From positions 1 through 9,979 of the forward strand of contig CAYZZW010000090.1 in the NCBI GenBank assembly GCA_964482955.1: DNA of 9,979 nt, given 5' to 3'. A program made the position numbers and the translations under genes. The notes below the pieces were generated by a model. That model saw only the letters and a program-made list of their open reading frames with translations. It was not told the DNA's origin and did no database searches. How positions within the stretch are numbered: position 1 is the first letter of the stretch; the number at the start of each line of letters is the position of its first letter. Origin of the DNA: JAPLSN01 sp964482955 (lineage in GTDB: Bacteria; Spirochaetota; Spirochaetia; Treponematales; UBA12059). Positions 1 through 5,619 of this stretch are shown here, one piece after another.

Positions 1-1
1 C

Positions 2-1393
2 GACGAGGCGGACCGCATGTTCGACATGGGCTTCATCGACGACCTCCGCAAGCTCCTGCGCTACCTGCCGCCCCCCAAGCAGCGCCAGACCTATCTTTTT
101 TCGGCGACGCTCAATTTCCGCGTGAAAAACCTCGCGTGGGAGTACATGGACGAACCGAAGGAGATCCTCATCGAGCCCGAACAGGTGACGGTGGATCTCG
201 TCACGCAGGAGCTCTACCACGTCGGCGCCCACGAAAAGTTCAAGGTCCTGCTCGGGCTCCTCGAGCGGGAGAATCCGGAGAGCGCCATCGTCTTCTGCAA
301 CCAGAAATTCATGGCCGAGGAAGTCTCTCGGCGTCTGGGGATCAACGGCATCGACTGCGAATTCATCATGGGCGACCTGCCGCAGAAGAAGCGGCTCGAA
401 GTGATCGAAAAGCTCAAGGCAGGCAAGCTCCGCATCCTCGTCGCCACGGACGTGGCGGCGCGCGGCCTCGACGTGGACGCCCTCGACCTCGTCGTGAACT
501 ACGACGTACCCCAGGAAACCGAATCCTACGTCCACCGCATCGGCCGCACCGCGCGCGCCGGCAAGGCGGGAAAGGCGATCACCCTCGCGTGCGAAAAGTT
601 CGTGTTCGGCCTGCCCGCCATCGAAAAATACATCGACGCGAAAATCCCGACGATGGCGGTCACCGAGGAACTCCTCCACGAGGACAAGAGCGAAGGCATG
701 CGCTTCGGCCATTCGCGCGACCGCGCCCGCCCCGGCAGCGAAGGCCGTACCCGTCACGGAGAGCGTCCGCCGCGCCGCGGCGAAGGTCCGGCGCGCCACG
801 GCGAGCGCCATCCGCGTCCGGGCGAAAGCCGCGGACCGGGCGGCCGGAACCAAGAGCCGCGGCGGGCGCCGGGTGCCGCGCCGACGGCGGGAACCCGCGA
901 AGCGCCGCGACGTCCGGAGCGCCGCGACGACAGGCGGCCCGTCGAACGTAACGCAGCCGGTCGCGACGGCCGACGCGATGAAGCTCCGCGCGAGGGGAAT
1001 CCCTACGCGATGTCGAGCGAAGAGCGCATGAGGCGCTATAAGGAAAAGTACGGACAGGCCGCCGTCCCTGGCGAAGCGCGGCAATCCGAAAATCGCGACC
1101 GGAAACCCGAAGCCCGGCGCGACGACCGCCGCGACGGCGGCAAGCCCGCGCCGAGAGGCGAGGGGCGCGCGGGAGAGCGTCGCGGTAATGGTTCCGATCG
1201 TAGCCGCAACGGCGGCGACGGTCGCGGCCGTCAGGCTCCGGCAGCTTCGAAGCCTGAAGCCGGCCGACCGCGCCGTCCGGACGTTCAACCCTCCAGGCCG
1301 GCGGCGGGAAGCGCCGCGCCGAAAGCGGCTCCGAAGAAGCCCGGTCTGATCGATACGATCAAGGGACTGTTCGGGCTCGGCAAGAAAAAATGA
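2..1393 (+). CDS. DEAD-box ATP-dependent RNA helicase, 5'-truncated by window edge
   Basis: ATP-dependent RNA unwinding or remodelling enzyme of superfamily 2, probably acting in RNA decay or ribosome assembly. The frame opens at base 2 directly on motif II (D-E-A-D, bases 2-13), so the Q motif and Walker A lie upstream and the first ATG (17) is not the true start. Motif III SAT is at 101-109. The second RecA domain follows with AIVFCNQ, the motif V segment VATDVAARGLD and motif VI YVHRIGRTARAGK. After about visible residue 230 comes a roughly 230-residue Arg/Gly/Glu/Pro-rich, apparently disordered tail, as in many RhlE/CsdA-type helicases, where such tails bind RNA or partners. The tail contains a less random island (NPYAMSSEERMRRYKEKYG) and ends in a basic patch, KKPGLIDTIKGLFGLGKKK. 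A two-way terminator follows the TGA stop. The family is certain; the exact subfamily cannot be assigned. Confidence 0.96.
   Translation, partial: DEADRMFDMGFIDDLRKLLRYLPPPKQRQTYLFSATLNFRVKNLAWEYMDEPKEILIEPEQVTVDLVTQELYHVGAHEKFKVLLGLLERENPESAIVFCNQKFMAEEVSRRLGINGIDCEFIMGDLPQKKRLEVIEKLKAGKLRILVATDVAARGLDVDALDLVVNYDVPQETESYVHRIGRTARAGKAGKAITLACEKFVFGLPAIEKYIDAKIPTMAVTEELLHEDKSEGMRFGHSRDRARPGSEGRTRHGERPPRRGEGPARHGERHPRPGESRGPGGRNQEPRRAPGAAPTAGTREAPRRPERRDDRRPVERNAAGRDGRRDEAPREGNPYAMSSEERMRRYKEKYGQAAVPGEARQSENRDRKPEARRDDRRDGGKPAPRGEGRAGERRGNGSDRSRNGGDGRGRQAPAASKPEAGRPRRPDVQPSRPAAGSAAPKAAPKKPGLIDTIKGLFGLGKKK
752..835 (+). repeat. two-copy 14-codon repeat in the helicase tail
   Basis: Two adjacent 42-bp units (752-793 and 794-835) encode 14-residue segments that start RHGER-PR and continue with a GE pair. 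They are imperfect at nucleotide level (CGTCACGGA against CGCCACGGC at their starts). This looks like an old internal duplication inside the basic low-complexity tail, giving repeated Arg/His/Gly RNA-contact residues rather than a folded domain. Confidence 0.5.
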
Positions 1394-1410
1394 GCGAGCG
1401 CTAGAAAAGG

Positions 1411-1439
1411 AAAACCCGGCCGCTGTGGCCGGGTTTTTT
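1411..1439. terminator. bidirectional intrinsic terminator between helicase and acyltransferase
   Basis: A perfect 7-bp stem CCCGGCC (1415-1421) / GGCCGGG (1427-1433) with a 5-nt loop is followed by six T (1434-1439) on plus. Four A (1411-1414) precede it and provide a short U tract on minus. It lies 17 nt after the helicase stop and 31 nt past the stop of the convergent acyltransferase, so it can serve both. It should be stronger for the plus-strand gene. Confidence 0.9.
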
Positions 1440-1470
1440 CATCTTCGGGCGGAGCGTCCGTTAAACGGTC

Positions 1471-2187
1471 TCAGGTCGTGGGGAGCCCCGCGGCGATCAC
1501 GCCCCTGACGCGTTCGGCGAGCGCTTTCTTGCCTTCGGAATCGAGGGTGGCCGTATCGATCGGATCGTGGAAAACGACGCTGAGCTTCGCCGGAGCGATG
1601 CGTTTTTTTTCTTCCCAGACCTGCCAGCTTCCGTTCACGGTGAAGGGCACGACGAGCGCGTCCGCCATCAATGCCAGCTTGAGGCTGCCGGGATGGAAGT
1701 CGCCCATCGCGGTGCCGCGGCTCCGGGTCCCCTCGGGGAAGATGATCAGCGCGCGTCCCGCGCGGATCGCCGCCGCGCCTTTTTTGAACGACTCGATAGC
1801 CTTGCGCGGGCTGCCGCGATCGAGGAAGAGCCCTCCGATGGCGAGGATCCACATGTTGATGAGGGGGAAGAAAATCGCCTCCTTTTTCGTCACGAAGCCC
1901 GCGACGCGCGGAAGGCGGGAAAGGAGCAGGAGGATGTCGACGTTGCCCTGGTGGTTTCCGACGAAACAGACGGCGCCCTTCCGCGGCACCTTGTCGAGCC
2001 CCTCGACGCGGACGCTCGAGCCGGTGCACAGCAGCACGCCGCTCGCCCAGAGGCGCACGATGCCTATGAGCAGCCAGTCGAAGGCGCGCGCGACACCGAG
2101 CAGGTTTAGGAGGAGGAAGATGATTCCGAAGGGAATCGAAAGCACGAGGCTGGTCACGATGTAGGCGAACGTGAAAAAGGTTCTCAT
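1471..2187 (-). CDS. plsC: 1-acyl-sn-glycerol-3-phosphate acyltransferase (PlsC/LPLAT family)
   Basis: Membrane-bound enzyme that transfers an acyl group to lysophosphatidic acid to make phosphatidic acid in phospholipid synthesis. The 238-residue protein has one or two hydrophobic N-terminal segments (about 5-33 and 38-55). The catalytic HX4D motif is H79...D84 in NHQGNVD. The substrate-binding motif is FPEGTRSRG (150-158), and a VVPF segment (179-182) matches motif IV. The length is typical of the family. The ATG at 2187 is the natural start because it precedes the first membrane helix. No Shine-Dalgarno is visible, and a -10-like box sits 9 nt upstream. The gene stands alone between two terminators. 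Other LPLAT substrates, such as ornithine lipids, are possible, but plain PlsC is most likely. Confidence 0.93.
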   Translation of the reverse strand: MRTFFTFAYIVTSLVLSIPFGIIFLLLNLLGVARAFDWLLIGIVRLWASGVLLCTGSSVRVEGLDKVPRKGAVCFVGNHQGNVDILLLLSRLPRVAGFVTKKEAIFFPLINMWILAIGGLFLDRGSPRKAIESFKKGAAAIRAGRALIIFPEGTRSRGTAMGDFHPGSLKLALMADALVVPFTVNGSWQVWEEKKRIAPAKLSVVFHDPIDTATLDSEGKKALAERVRGVIAAGLPTT

Positions 2188-2196
2188 GGTGCGGCT

Positions 2197-2226
2197 AGTC
2201 TAAACGAAGGGAGCGCGGCGCGGCAA
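2197..2226 (-). promoter_or_regulatory. candidate sigma70-type promoter for plsC
   Basis: On the minus strand, TTGCCG (2221-2226) is followed after 18 nt by TAGACT (2197-2202). Each box matches the TTGACA/TATAAT consensus at four of six positions. The predicted start of transcription is about 2190, only a few nt before the ATG at 2187, which would make the mRNA leaderless or nearly so. This agrees with the absence of a ribosome binding site, but the boxes are weak. Confidence 0.35.
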
Positions 2227-2240
2227 CGCCCCTTCGTTCG

Positions 2241-2258
2241 CCGTTCCGTTCCGTTCCG
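2241..2258. repeat. short tandem repeat, CCGTT x3.6
   Basis: Three perfect copies of CCGTT and a partial fourth (CCG) lie upstream of the plsC promoter candidate, in the spacer between plsC and the lipoprotein terminator. It is a simple microsatellite-like tract whose copy number could change by slippage. No function is evident. Confidence 0.7.
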
Positions 2259-2297
2259 AAACCTGCAGTTCGCCTCGATGCCGGATGCGTGCCATCG

Positions 2298-2324
2298 AAA
2301 AAAAGGCCGCCCGGGCGGGCGGCC
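2298..2324 (-). terminator. intrinsic terminator of the SH3 lipoprotein gene
   Basis: Reading on minus, an 8-bp perfect G+C-rich stem (GGCCGCCC, 2324-2317, with GGGCGGCC, 2312-2305) with a 4-nt loop is followed by seven T (complement of A at 2298-2304). It starts 23 nt past the lipoprotein stop codon, a classic strong terminator that isolates this gene from plsC downstream. Confidence 0.93.
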
Positions 2325-2347
2325 ATCATGCGGGAATGGGGAGTCGA

Positions 2348-3331
2348 TTACTCGGTGAAGTCGGCGCCGAAGATCCAGCCGGCGGCCGGGGCGTCGATGC
2401 GGTACCACTTGGCCTTCACGCCGTTGACCGTGAAGTCGGAGACCGTGGCTTCGAGCGCGATGACGGATTCGCCCGCGGGCACTTCGCCGGTCGTCTTGGC
2501 CGTGGCGAAGGGCTTGGCGAACACCTTGGCGGGTTTGTCCTTGCAGGTGAGCGCGGTGCCGACGGATTCGACCGGCGGGAGCGGCGCGTTGTCCGGATCG
2601 GCTTCGCCGAGGGCCATCGCCAGTTCATTGGCGAAGGCGCTGCCGGAGAACTGCTTGTTGGCTTCGACGAGGAGGTTCTTCTTCTTGGCGGCGTTCGTTT
2701 CGCTCTTCGCCACGGCGAGGAAGATGGCGGCCTGGACGTCGGCGTCCGAGGTGGTCAGGCTGGCGATCTTCACGAAGCGCTTGTACTGGTCCGTAAAGAC
2801 GGCTTTTCCGACGGGGTCGTAGCCGTAGACCTGGACGAACTCGGAGTTGCCGGCGACGGGGATGGACATGAGGACGGTGGTGCGGCCGACGGTCTGGCTG
2901 GTCACCTTGATGGTCTTGGGTTCGGAATAGAGCACGCAGTTTTCGTCGATGACGACAGCGAGCGGTCCGCCGAGCGCCACGTAATCGGCGAAGACCCAAC
3001 CTTCCTTGCCGGCTTCGGTCTTGATCTTGGTGACCTTGATCTTGTCCTTGCCGCCGTCGAACGTGACGTCGGCGCTCTCGTTCAGGAGGACGACGGTGTC
3101 GCCGAGGTTGAGGGTGGCCAGCCAGTCGGTCTTGGAGGTGATGGCGTTGTCGGCCATCTTCCAGAGCGACAGCTGGTTCCTGAGGATGGTGGCGGTGACG
3201 TCGGTGGGCTTGGGCTGTTCGACGGGCGGGGTTTCGCCGGCGCCCGATACGCCGGTCTGCGCCTTGGGGCAGCCCGACAGGAACGCGAAGGCGATGAATG
3301 CGATGGCGACGATTTTGACAAAGGCTCGCAC
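2348..3331 (-). CDS. lipoprotein with SH3-like repeats
   Basis: Predicted envelope lipoprotein of 327 residues; its exact role is unknown. The start is the GTG at 3331, chosen because a perfect AGGAGG sits 6 nt upstream and because the protein then begins directly with a signal peptide. Residues 1-21 form a type II signal (basic start, hydrophobic core, lipobox LSGC, acylated Cys21), then a Pro/Glu-rich linker. Three beta-rich segments, about 47-119, 123-190 and 262-326, resemble bacterial SH3 domains; two end in the typical aromatic signature (EGWVFADYV at 110-118, AGWIFGADF at 318-325). A helical, Lys/Ala-rich segment (about 197-241) separates the second and third. SH3b domains commonly bind cell-wall or peptide ligands, so a periplasmic structural or peptidoglycan-contact role is inferred. 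It has its own promoter, a structured leader and a strong terminator, so it is a single-gene unit. The longer upstream frame is not real. Confidence 0.87.
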   Translation of the reverse strand: MRAFVKIVAIAFIAFAFLSGCPKAQTGVSGAGETPPVEQPKPTDVTATILRNQLSLWKMADNAITSKTDWLATLNLGDTVVLLNESADVTFDGGKDKIKVTKIKTEAGKEGWVFADYVALGGPLAVVIDENCVLYSEPKTIKVTSQTVGRTTVLMSIPVAGNSEFVQVYGYDPVGKAVFTDQYKRFVKIASLTTSDADVQAAIFLAVAKSETNAAKKKNLLVEANKQFSGSAFANELAMALGEADPDNAPLPPVESVGTALTCKDKPAKVFAKPFATAKTTGEVPAGESVIALEATVSDFTVNGVKAKWYRIDAPAAGWIFGADFTE

Positions 3332-3337
3332 GGTATT

Positions 3338-3343
3338 CCTCCT
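3338..3343 (-). promoter_or_regulatory. consensus ribosome binding site setting the lipoprotein GTG start
   Basis: The minus strand reads AGGAGG six nt before the GTG at 3331-3329. It is the best Shine-Dalgarno in the window. It decides in favour of GTG over any upstream start in the same open frame. Confidence 0.9.
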
Positions 3344-3350
3344 GATGCGG

Positions 3351-3400
3351 TTCGTTTCGACCGTACCGCCCGGAGGCGGTCGCTTCGTGTTTGAAACGAA
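3351..3400 (-). promoter_or_regulatory. structured 5' leader of the lipoprotein mRNA
   Basis: An outer perfect 8-bp inverted repeat, TTCGTTTC (3351-3358) / GAAACGAA (3393-3400), encloses an inner 6-bp hairpin ACCGCC (3365-3370) / GGCGGT (3375-3380) with a 4-nt loop. In the predicted transcript this fills the leader from about the first nucleotide to 7 nt before AGGAGG. No T tract follows, so it is not a terminator. It could stabilise the mRNA 5' end, act as a regulatory leader, or as DNA be a repressor operator next to the promoter. Confidence 0.55.
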
Positions 3401-3429
3401 ATTATATTGTCGGAGGCCGGTTCCCGCAA
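3401..3429 (-). promoter_or_regulatory. sigma70-type promoter of the lipoprotein gene
   Basis: On minus, a perfect -10 TATAAT (3401-3406) lies 17 nt after TTGCGG (3424-3429). Predicted transcription starts at about 3394. It begins 12 nt past the stop of the upstream methyltransferase gene, so the lipoprotein can be expressed independently, although no terminator blocks readthrough from upstream. Confidence 0.75.
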
Positions 3430-3441
3430 CCGGAACGCGGT

Positions 3442-4578
3442 TTATTCGGCGTTTTTGCCGTTGGAGGGGACCGGGCGTCTGATGACCGTAGCCGGGCCGA
3501 AGCCCCAGCCGTTCTCGCGCGTTTCCGGATCGTCGACGATGATGAGGTCGCCGCGCCGGAGTCCGAAGAAGCCGGCTTGGGTCGCGCGCGGATCGTCCCG
3601 CTTCGCCGAAAACCCGAAGCGGCCGTTCGGGCCGCAGACCAGGAAGCGCACGCGTCCTGCCTTGTTGAGCATGCCTTCCGACACGACGCGATAGGCGACT
3701 TCGTCGTTCGATCCGTGCCTGGCACCGTTCCGCACGGCGGCAAACCACGTCATCTTGAGGACGTCCTTGTCGAGCCCGAGCGTCGAGGCGAGGGCTCGGA
3801 CTTCCGGGGGCGGCGTCCAGTTCACGTCGTCGCGACAGGTTTGCTCGGGACCGGCGGCGAGGGCGGGGCAGGGACCCACTCGCGTGCAGGGCGCCGCGAT
3901 GCGGAAGCCGCGGCGTTCGAGTTCGTCCCGAAGGGCGAGCGCGTCGCGACCGGAAGCGAGCGTGGATGGTTCCACAACAAGTACGGCGCCGTCCGGTCGG
4001 AGGAACTTCGCGGCGGCTTCGACGAGGTCTGCGCGCTTCTCGACGCGTCCGGGGTCGTCCTTCCAGAGTTCGTTGAGCGAGTGGCCGAAGGCGGCGCACG
4101 CGAAGCGGCCGTCGAGCTCCGGCAGGCCCCGTTCAAGATCCGCGACGGCGGTGTCGACGGTCGCGGCGCCCGAAAGGGCGTCCCGCGCGAGGGAGAGCGC
4201 GTGCGGACTCGAATCGACGAGGACGACGCGTTTCGCGCCGCGTTCGATCGCGGCGGCCGCGAACGCCCCCGAGCCCGCGCCGAGGTCGAGGAAGGAATCG
4301 GGCGCGATGCCTGCGACGTCGAGCGCGCGGAGGGCTTGCGCCTTGGAGACGGGAAAATAGAACGCGCGGTACGCGGCCGCGAGTTCGGGATCTTCCATAT
4401 AGTCGGCGCCGATCAGGGCGCGGTCGCCGGTAAGCCCGCGCTGGAGCTTCGCGAAAGCGGCCGTCGTCTCCGGGCCCGTTCGCGCGCCGTCTCGACCCGA
4501 CGCCTTCGCGCTCCGGAGTCGGCCGTCGCCCGAGGACGCTTGGCCGTAACGTCGTTTCGGCGGACGGCGGCCGTTCAC
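3442..4578 (-). CDS. Rsm22-like (METTL17-type) SAM-dependent methyltransferase
   Basis: Predicted ribosome-associated methyltransferase-fold protein of 378 residues. The SAM-binding motif I is FLDLGAGSGA (96-105), followed by an acidic strand end (VLVDSS, 119-124) and the family-like FGHSLNELW (164-172). Four cysteines, Cys231, Cys237, Cys248 (in the APCTRVGPCPAL...TC stretch) and Cys315, are arranged like the C-x5-C...C...C set of Rsm22/METTL17, where they are reported to hold an iron-sulfur cluster. The GTG at 4578 is chosen because it overlaps the TGA of the upstream HMA gene (GTGA), implying translational coupling. The frame also stays open further upstream, but there it is only the Arg-rich shadow of the HMA gene. 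The first 35 residues are low-complexity, so a later start is possible, though I see no better one. Family knowledge gives a role in small-subunit assembly; the bacterial target is unproven. Confidence 0.82.
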   Translation of the reverse strand: MNGRRPPKRRYGQASSGDGRLRSAKASGRDGARTGPETTAAFAKLQRGLTGDRALIGADYMEDPELAAAYRAFYFPVSKAQALRALDVAGIAPDSFLDLGAGSGAFAAAAIERGAKRVVLVDSSPHALSLARDALSGAATVDTAVADLERGLPELDGRFACAAFGHSLNELWKDDPGRVEKRADLVEAAAKFLRPDGAVLVVEPSTLASGRDALALRDELERRGFRIAAPCTRVGPCPALAAGPEQTCRDDVNWTPPPEVRALASTLGLDKDVLKMTWFAAVRNGARHGSNDEVAYRVVSEGMLNKAGRVRFLVCGPNGRFGFSAKRDDPRATQAGFFGLRRGDLIIVDDPETRENGWGFGPATVIRRPVPSNGKNAE

Positions 4579-4775
4579 GCGAGGACTGGCGTGTAGCCGG
4601 CGTCCTCGATCAACGCCGAGATTTCGGCGGCGGGCGCGGAAGATTCGACGCGCACCGTCTTGGACGCGAGGTCGATCTTGACGTCGGTCGCCTTGCCCGA
4701 CTGCCCGAGGGCGGTTTCGATGCGCTTGACGCAATGGCCGCAGTTCATGTCGTTGACGGTAAAGACGTAGGTCAT
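4575..4775 (-). CDS. heavy-metal-associated (HMA, CopZ-like) protein
   Basis: A 66-residue single-domain protein of the ferredoxin-like HMA fold. It has the metal-binding loop M-N-C-G-H-C (Cys12, Cys15) after the first strand, then a helix (VKRIETALG), strands VKIDLASKTVRVES, and the closing AGYTPVLA. Such proteins carry Cu(I) or similar soft metals in the cytosol to P-type ATPases or other acceptors. The length is normal for CopZ-like chaperones. The ATG at 4775 has AGGAG (4781-4785) five nt upstream, and a candidate promoter precedes it. No copper ATPase or CsoR/CopY regulator is nearby; its only close partner is the Rsm22-like gene, whose start overlaps its stop by 4 bp. That makes the usual efflux role less clear here. 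The metal identity is inferred from the motif only. Confidence 0.93.
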   Translation of the reverse strand: MTYVFTVNDMNCGHCVKRIETALGQSGKATDVKIDLASKTVRVESSAPAAEISALIEDAGYTPVLA

Positions 4776-4792
4776 GGTGTCTCCTGAAAAAG

Positions 4793-4821
4793 AAAATAAG
4801 GATTCATGGATTCACGGTCAA
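4793..4821 (-). promoter_or_regulatory. promoter of the HMA-methyltransferase unit with tandem repeat in spacer
   Basis: On minus, TTGACC (4816-4821; five of six consensus bases) is followed after exactly 17 nt by TATTTT (4793-4798; four of six). The spacer is nearly filled by two 8-nt direct repeats, GTGAATCC and ATGAATCC. The start of transcription would be about 4786, close to the AGGAG, giving a very short leader. The repeat could be an operator; I do not recognise it as a known copper-regulator box. Confidence 0.5.
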
Positions 4822-4849
4822 ACGGATGCCGGAGAAACCTCGGGCGGCG

Positions 4850-5452
4850 TCAGGCGGCGCGGTTGCCGTCGTCGCGCGACAGGATGTAGAGGATGCGGAG
4901 GACGGCGTCCCGTACCGCCTCCCCGAGCGGTCGCCGGTTTTCGCCCGGCGTCAGACCGGCGACGCGGGCTCCGTAATCGGCGAGCGTCGGGATGGCCGCG
5001 TCAGCCGGCAGGCCGAGTTCGGGCACGCCCATCCACCGGCAGGCGCGGAACGCGGCGCGGCCGTCCTTGCCGCGGAAACCGGTAAAGCCGAAGCCGCGGC
5101 AGATGAGGCAGCGGCCCGGGTAGGCGGTGCAGCGCGCGGTGGCGGCGTCGGACTGGAACGGGCAGCGTCCGCCGCCGTCGAGCCCGTCTTCCGCGACGCG
5201 TTCGGCCCGTCCCGGATCGCCCACCACGAGCCAGGCGGCGAGGTACTCGGCTTCGGCGGGAAAGACGTCGGGGACGAAGCCGTCGCAACATTCGCCGCCG
5301 CAGCGGGGCGGGCACGCCAGCGAGGCCGCGGTCGCGAACGAAGCGGTGTCCCGTTCGAGATCGCGGTAGACGACGTCGAGCGCGGCGATCCGCTCGCCGA
5401 TCGACGAGAAGCGCAGGGCGGGCGGCAGCGCCGCGGGGAGTTCCATTTCCAT
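4850..5452 (-). CDS. YkgJ-family cysteine-rich zinc/iron-chelating domain protein
   Basis: A 200-residue cytoplasmic protein of the YkgJ (CxxCxxCC) family, assumed to bind zinc or an iron-sulfur cluster; its biochemical role is unknown. Nine cysteines are visible: C47-x3-C51-x3-C55-C56, C97 (CPF), C108, C115, C118 (CTAYPGRCLIC) and C138. This follows the family order of a CC cluster, then CPF, then the C-x-Y-PxRC segment. The ATG at 5452 is favoured because AGGA sits 7 nt upstream; Met3 (5446) is an alternative. The last 30 residues are predicted helical and lack cysteines. The gene is 131 nt from the upstream GNAT gene, and a -10-like TATATT in that gap suggests separate transcription. It points the same way as the HMA-Rsm22 unit, 74 nt further on. 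Confidence 0.88.
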   Translation of the reverse strand: MEMELPAALPPALRFSSIGERIAALDVVYRDLERDTASFATAASLACPPRCGGECCDGFVPDVFPAEAEYLAAWLVVGDPGRAERVAEDGLDGGGRCPFQSDAATARCTAYPGRCLICRGFGFTGFRGKDGRAAFRACRWMGVPELGLPADAAIPTLADYGARVAGLTPGENRRPLGEAVRDAVLRILYILSRDDGNRAA

Positions 5453-5470
5453 CCGGTTGTCCTGGCGGCG

Positions 5471-5476
5471 AATATA
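5471..5476 (-). promoter_or_regulatory. possible -10 box upstream of the YkgJ-family gene
   Basis: The minus strand reads TATATT (five of six TATAAT bases) 18 nt before the ATG. It is the only AT-rich spot in this gap. No credible -35 hexamer is seen 16-18 nt upstream, so it is a weak call. Confidence 0.28.
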
Positions 5477-5559
5477 CTATGTCGATGCCCGCTTGGGACA
5501 CCGGTGCGCGGCGTTCCGCGCGCGAAAACACCGCTTGATCGGCATCCGTGCCTTTTCAG

Positions 5560-5619
5560 TCAGAGACGACGTCAGAGACGACGTCAGAGACGACGTCGGA
5601 GGCGCCGCCAGAGGCGACG
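5560..5619. repeat. 12-bp tandem repeat spanning the GNAT stop codon
   Basis: Five units in tandem: three perfect TCAGAGACGACG copies (5560-5571, 5572-5583, 5584-5595) and two diverged ones (5596-5607, 5608-5619). On minus each unit reads Arg-Arg-Leu plus a fourth codon that is TGG, CGA, TGA, TGA, TGA in order of translation. The GNAT gene therefore gains RRLW-RRLR-RRL and stops in the third unit, leaving two identical units after the stop. Each perfect junction creates a GACGTC palindrome. This looks like a slippage-made minisatellite that includes the stop codon. Confidence 0.92.

Noticed and set aside
2285..3394. Plus-strand open frame (369 codons) antisense to the lipoprotein
   Set aside because: Gly/Asp/Val-rich composition without motifs; it covers the minus-strand terminator and promoter. 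The lipoprotein has signal peptide, ribosome site, promoter and terminator.
3391..4596. Plus-strand open frame (401 codons) antisense to the methyltransferase
   Set aside because: No domain and biased composition; the minus strand encodes a clear SAM-binding motif and cysteine set.
5541..5556. Small hairpin GGCA/TGCC followed by TTTT on plus
   Set aside because: The stem is only 4 bp and no plus-strand gene ends upstream, so it is not a credible terminator.
5560..5619. Reading the repeat as a CRISPR array or a programmed TGA readthrough
   Set aside because: Units are 12 bp with no spacers. Repeated in-frame TGA codons with no coding gain downstream do not suggest recoding or selenocysteine.
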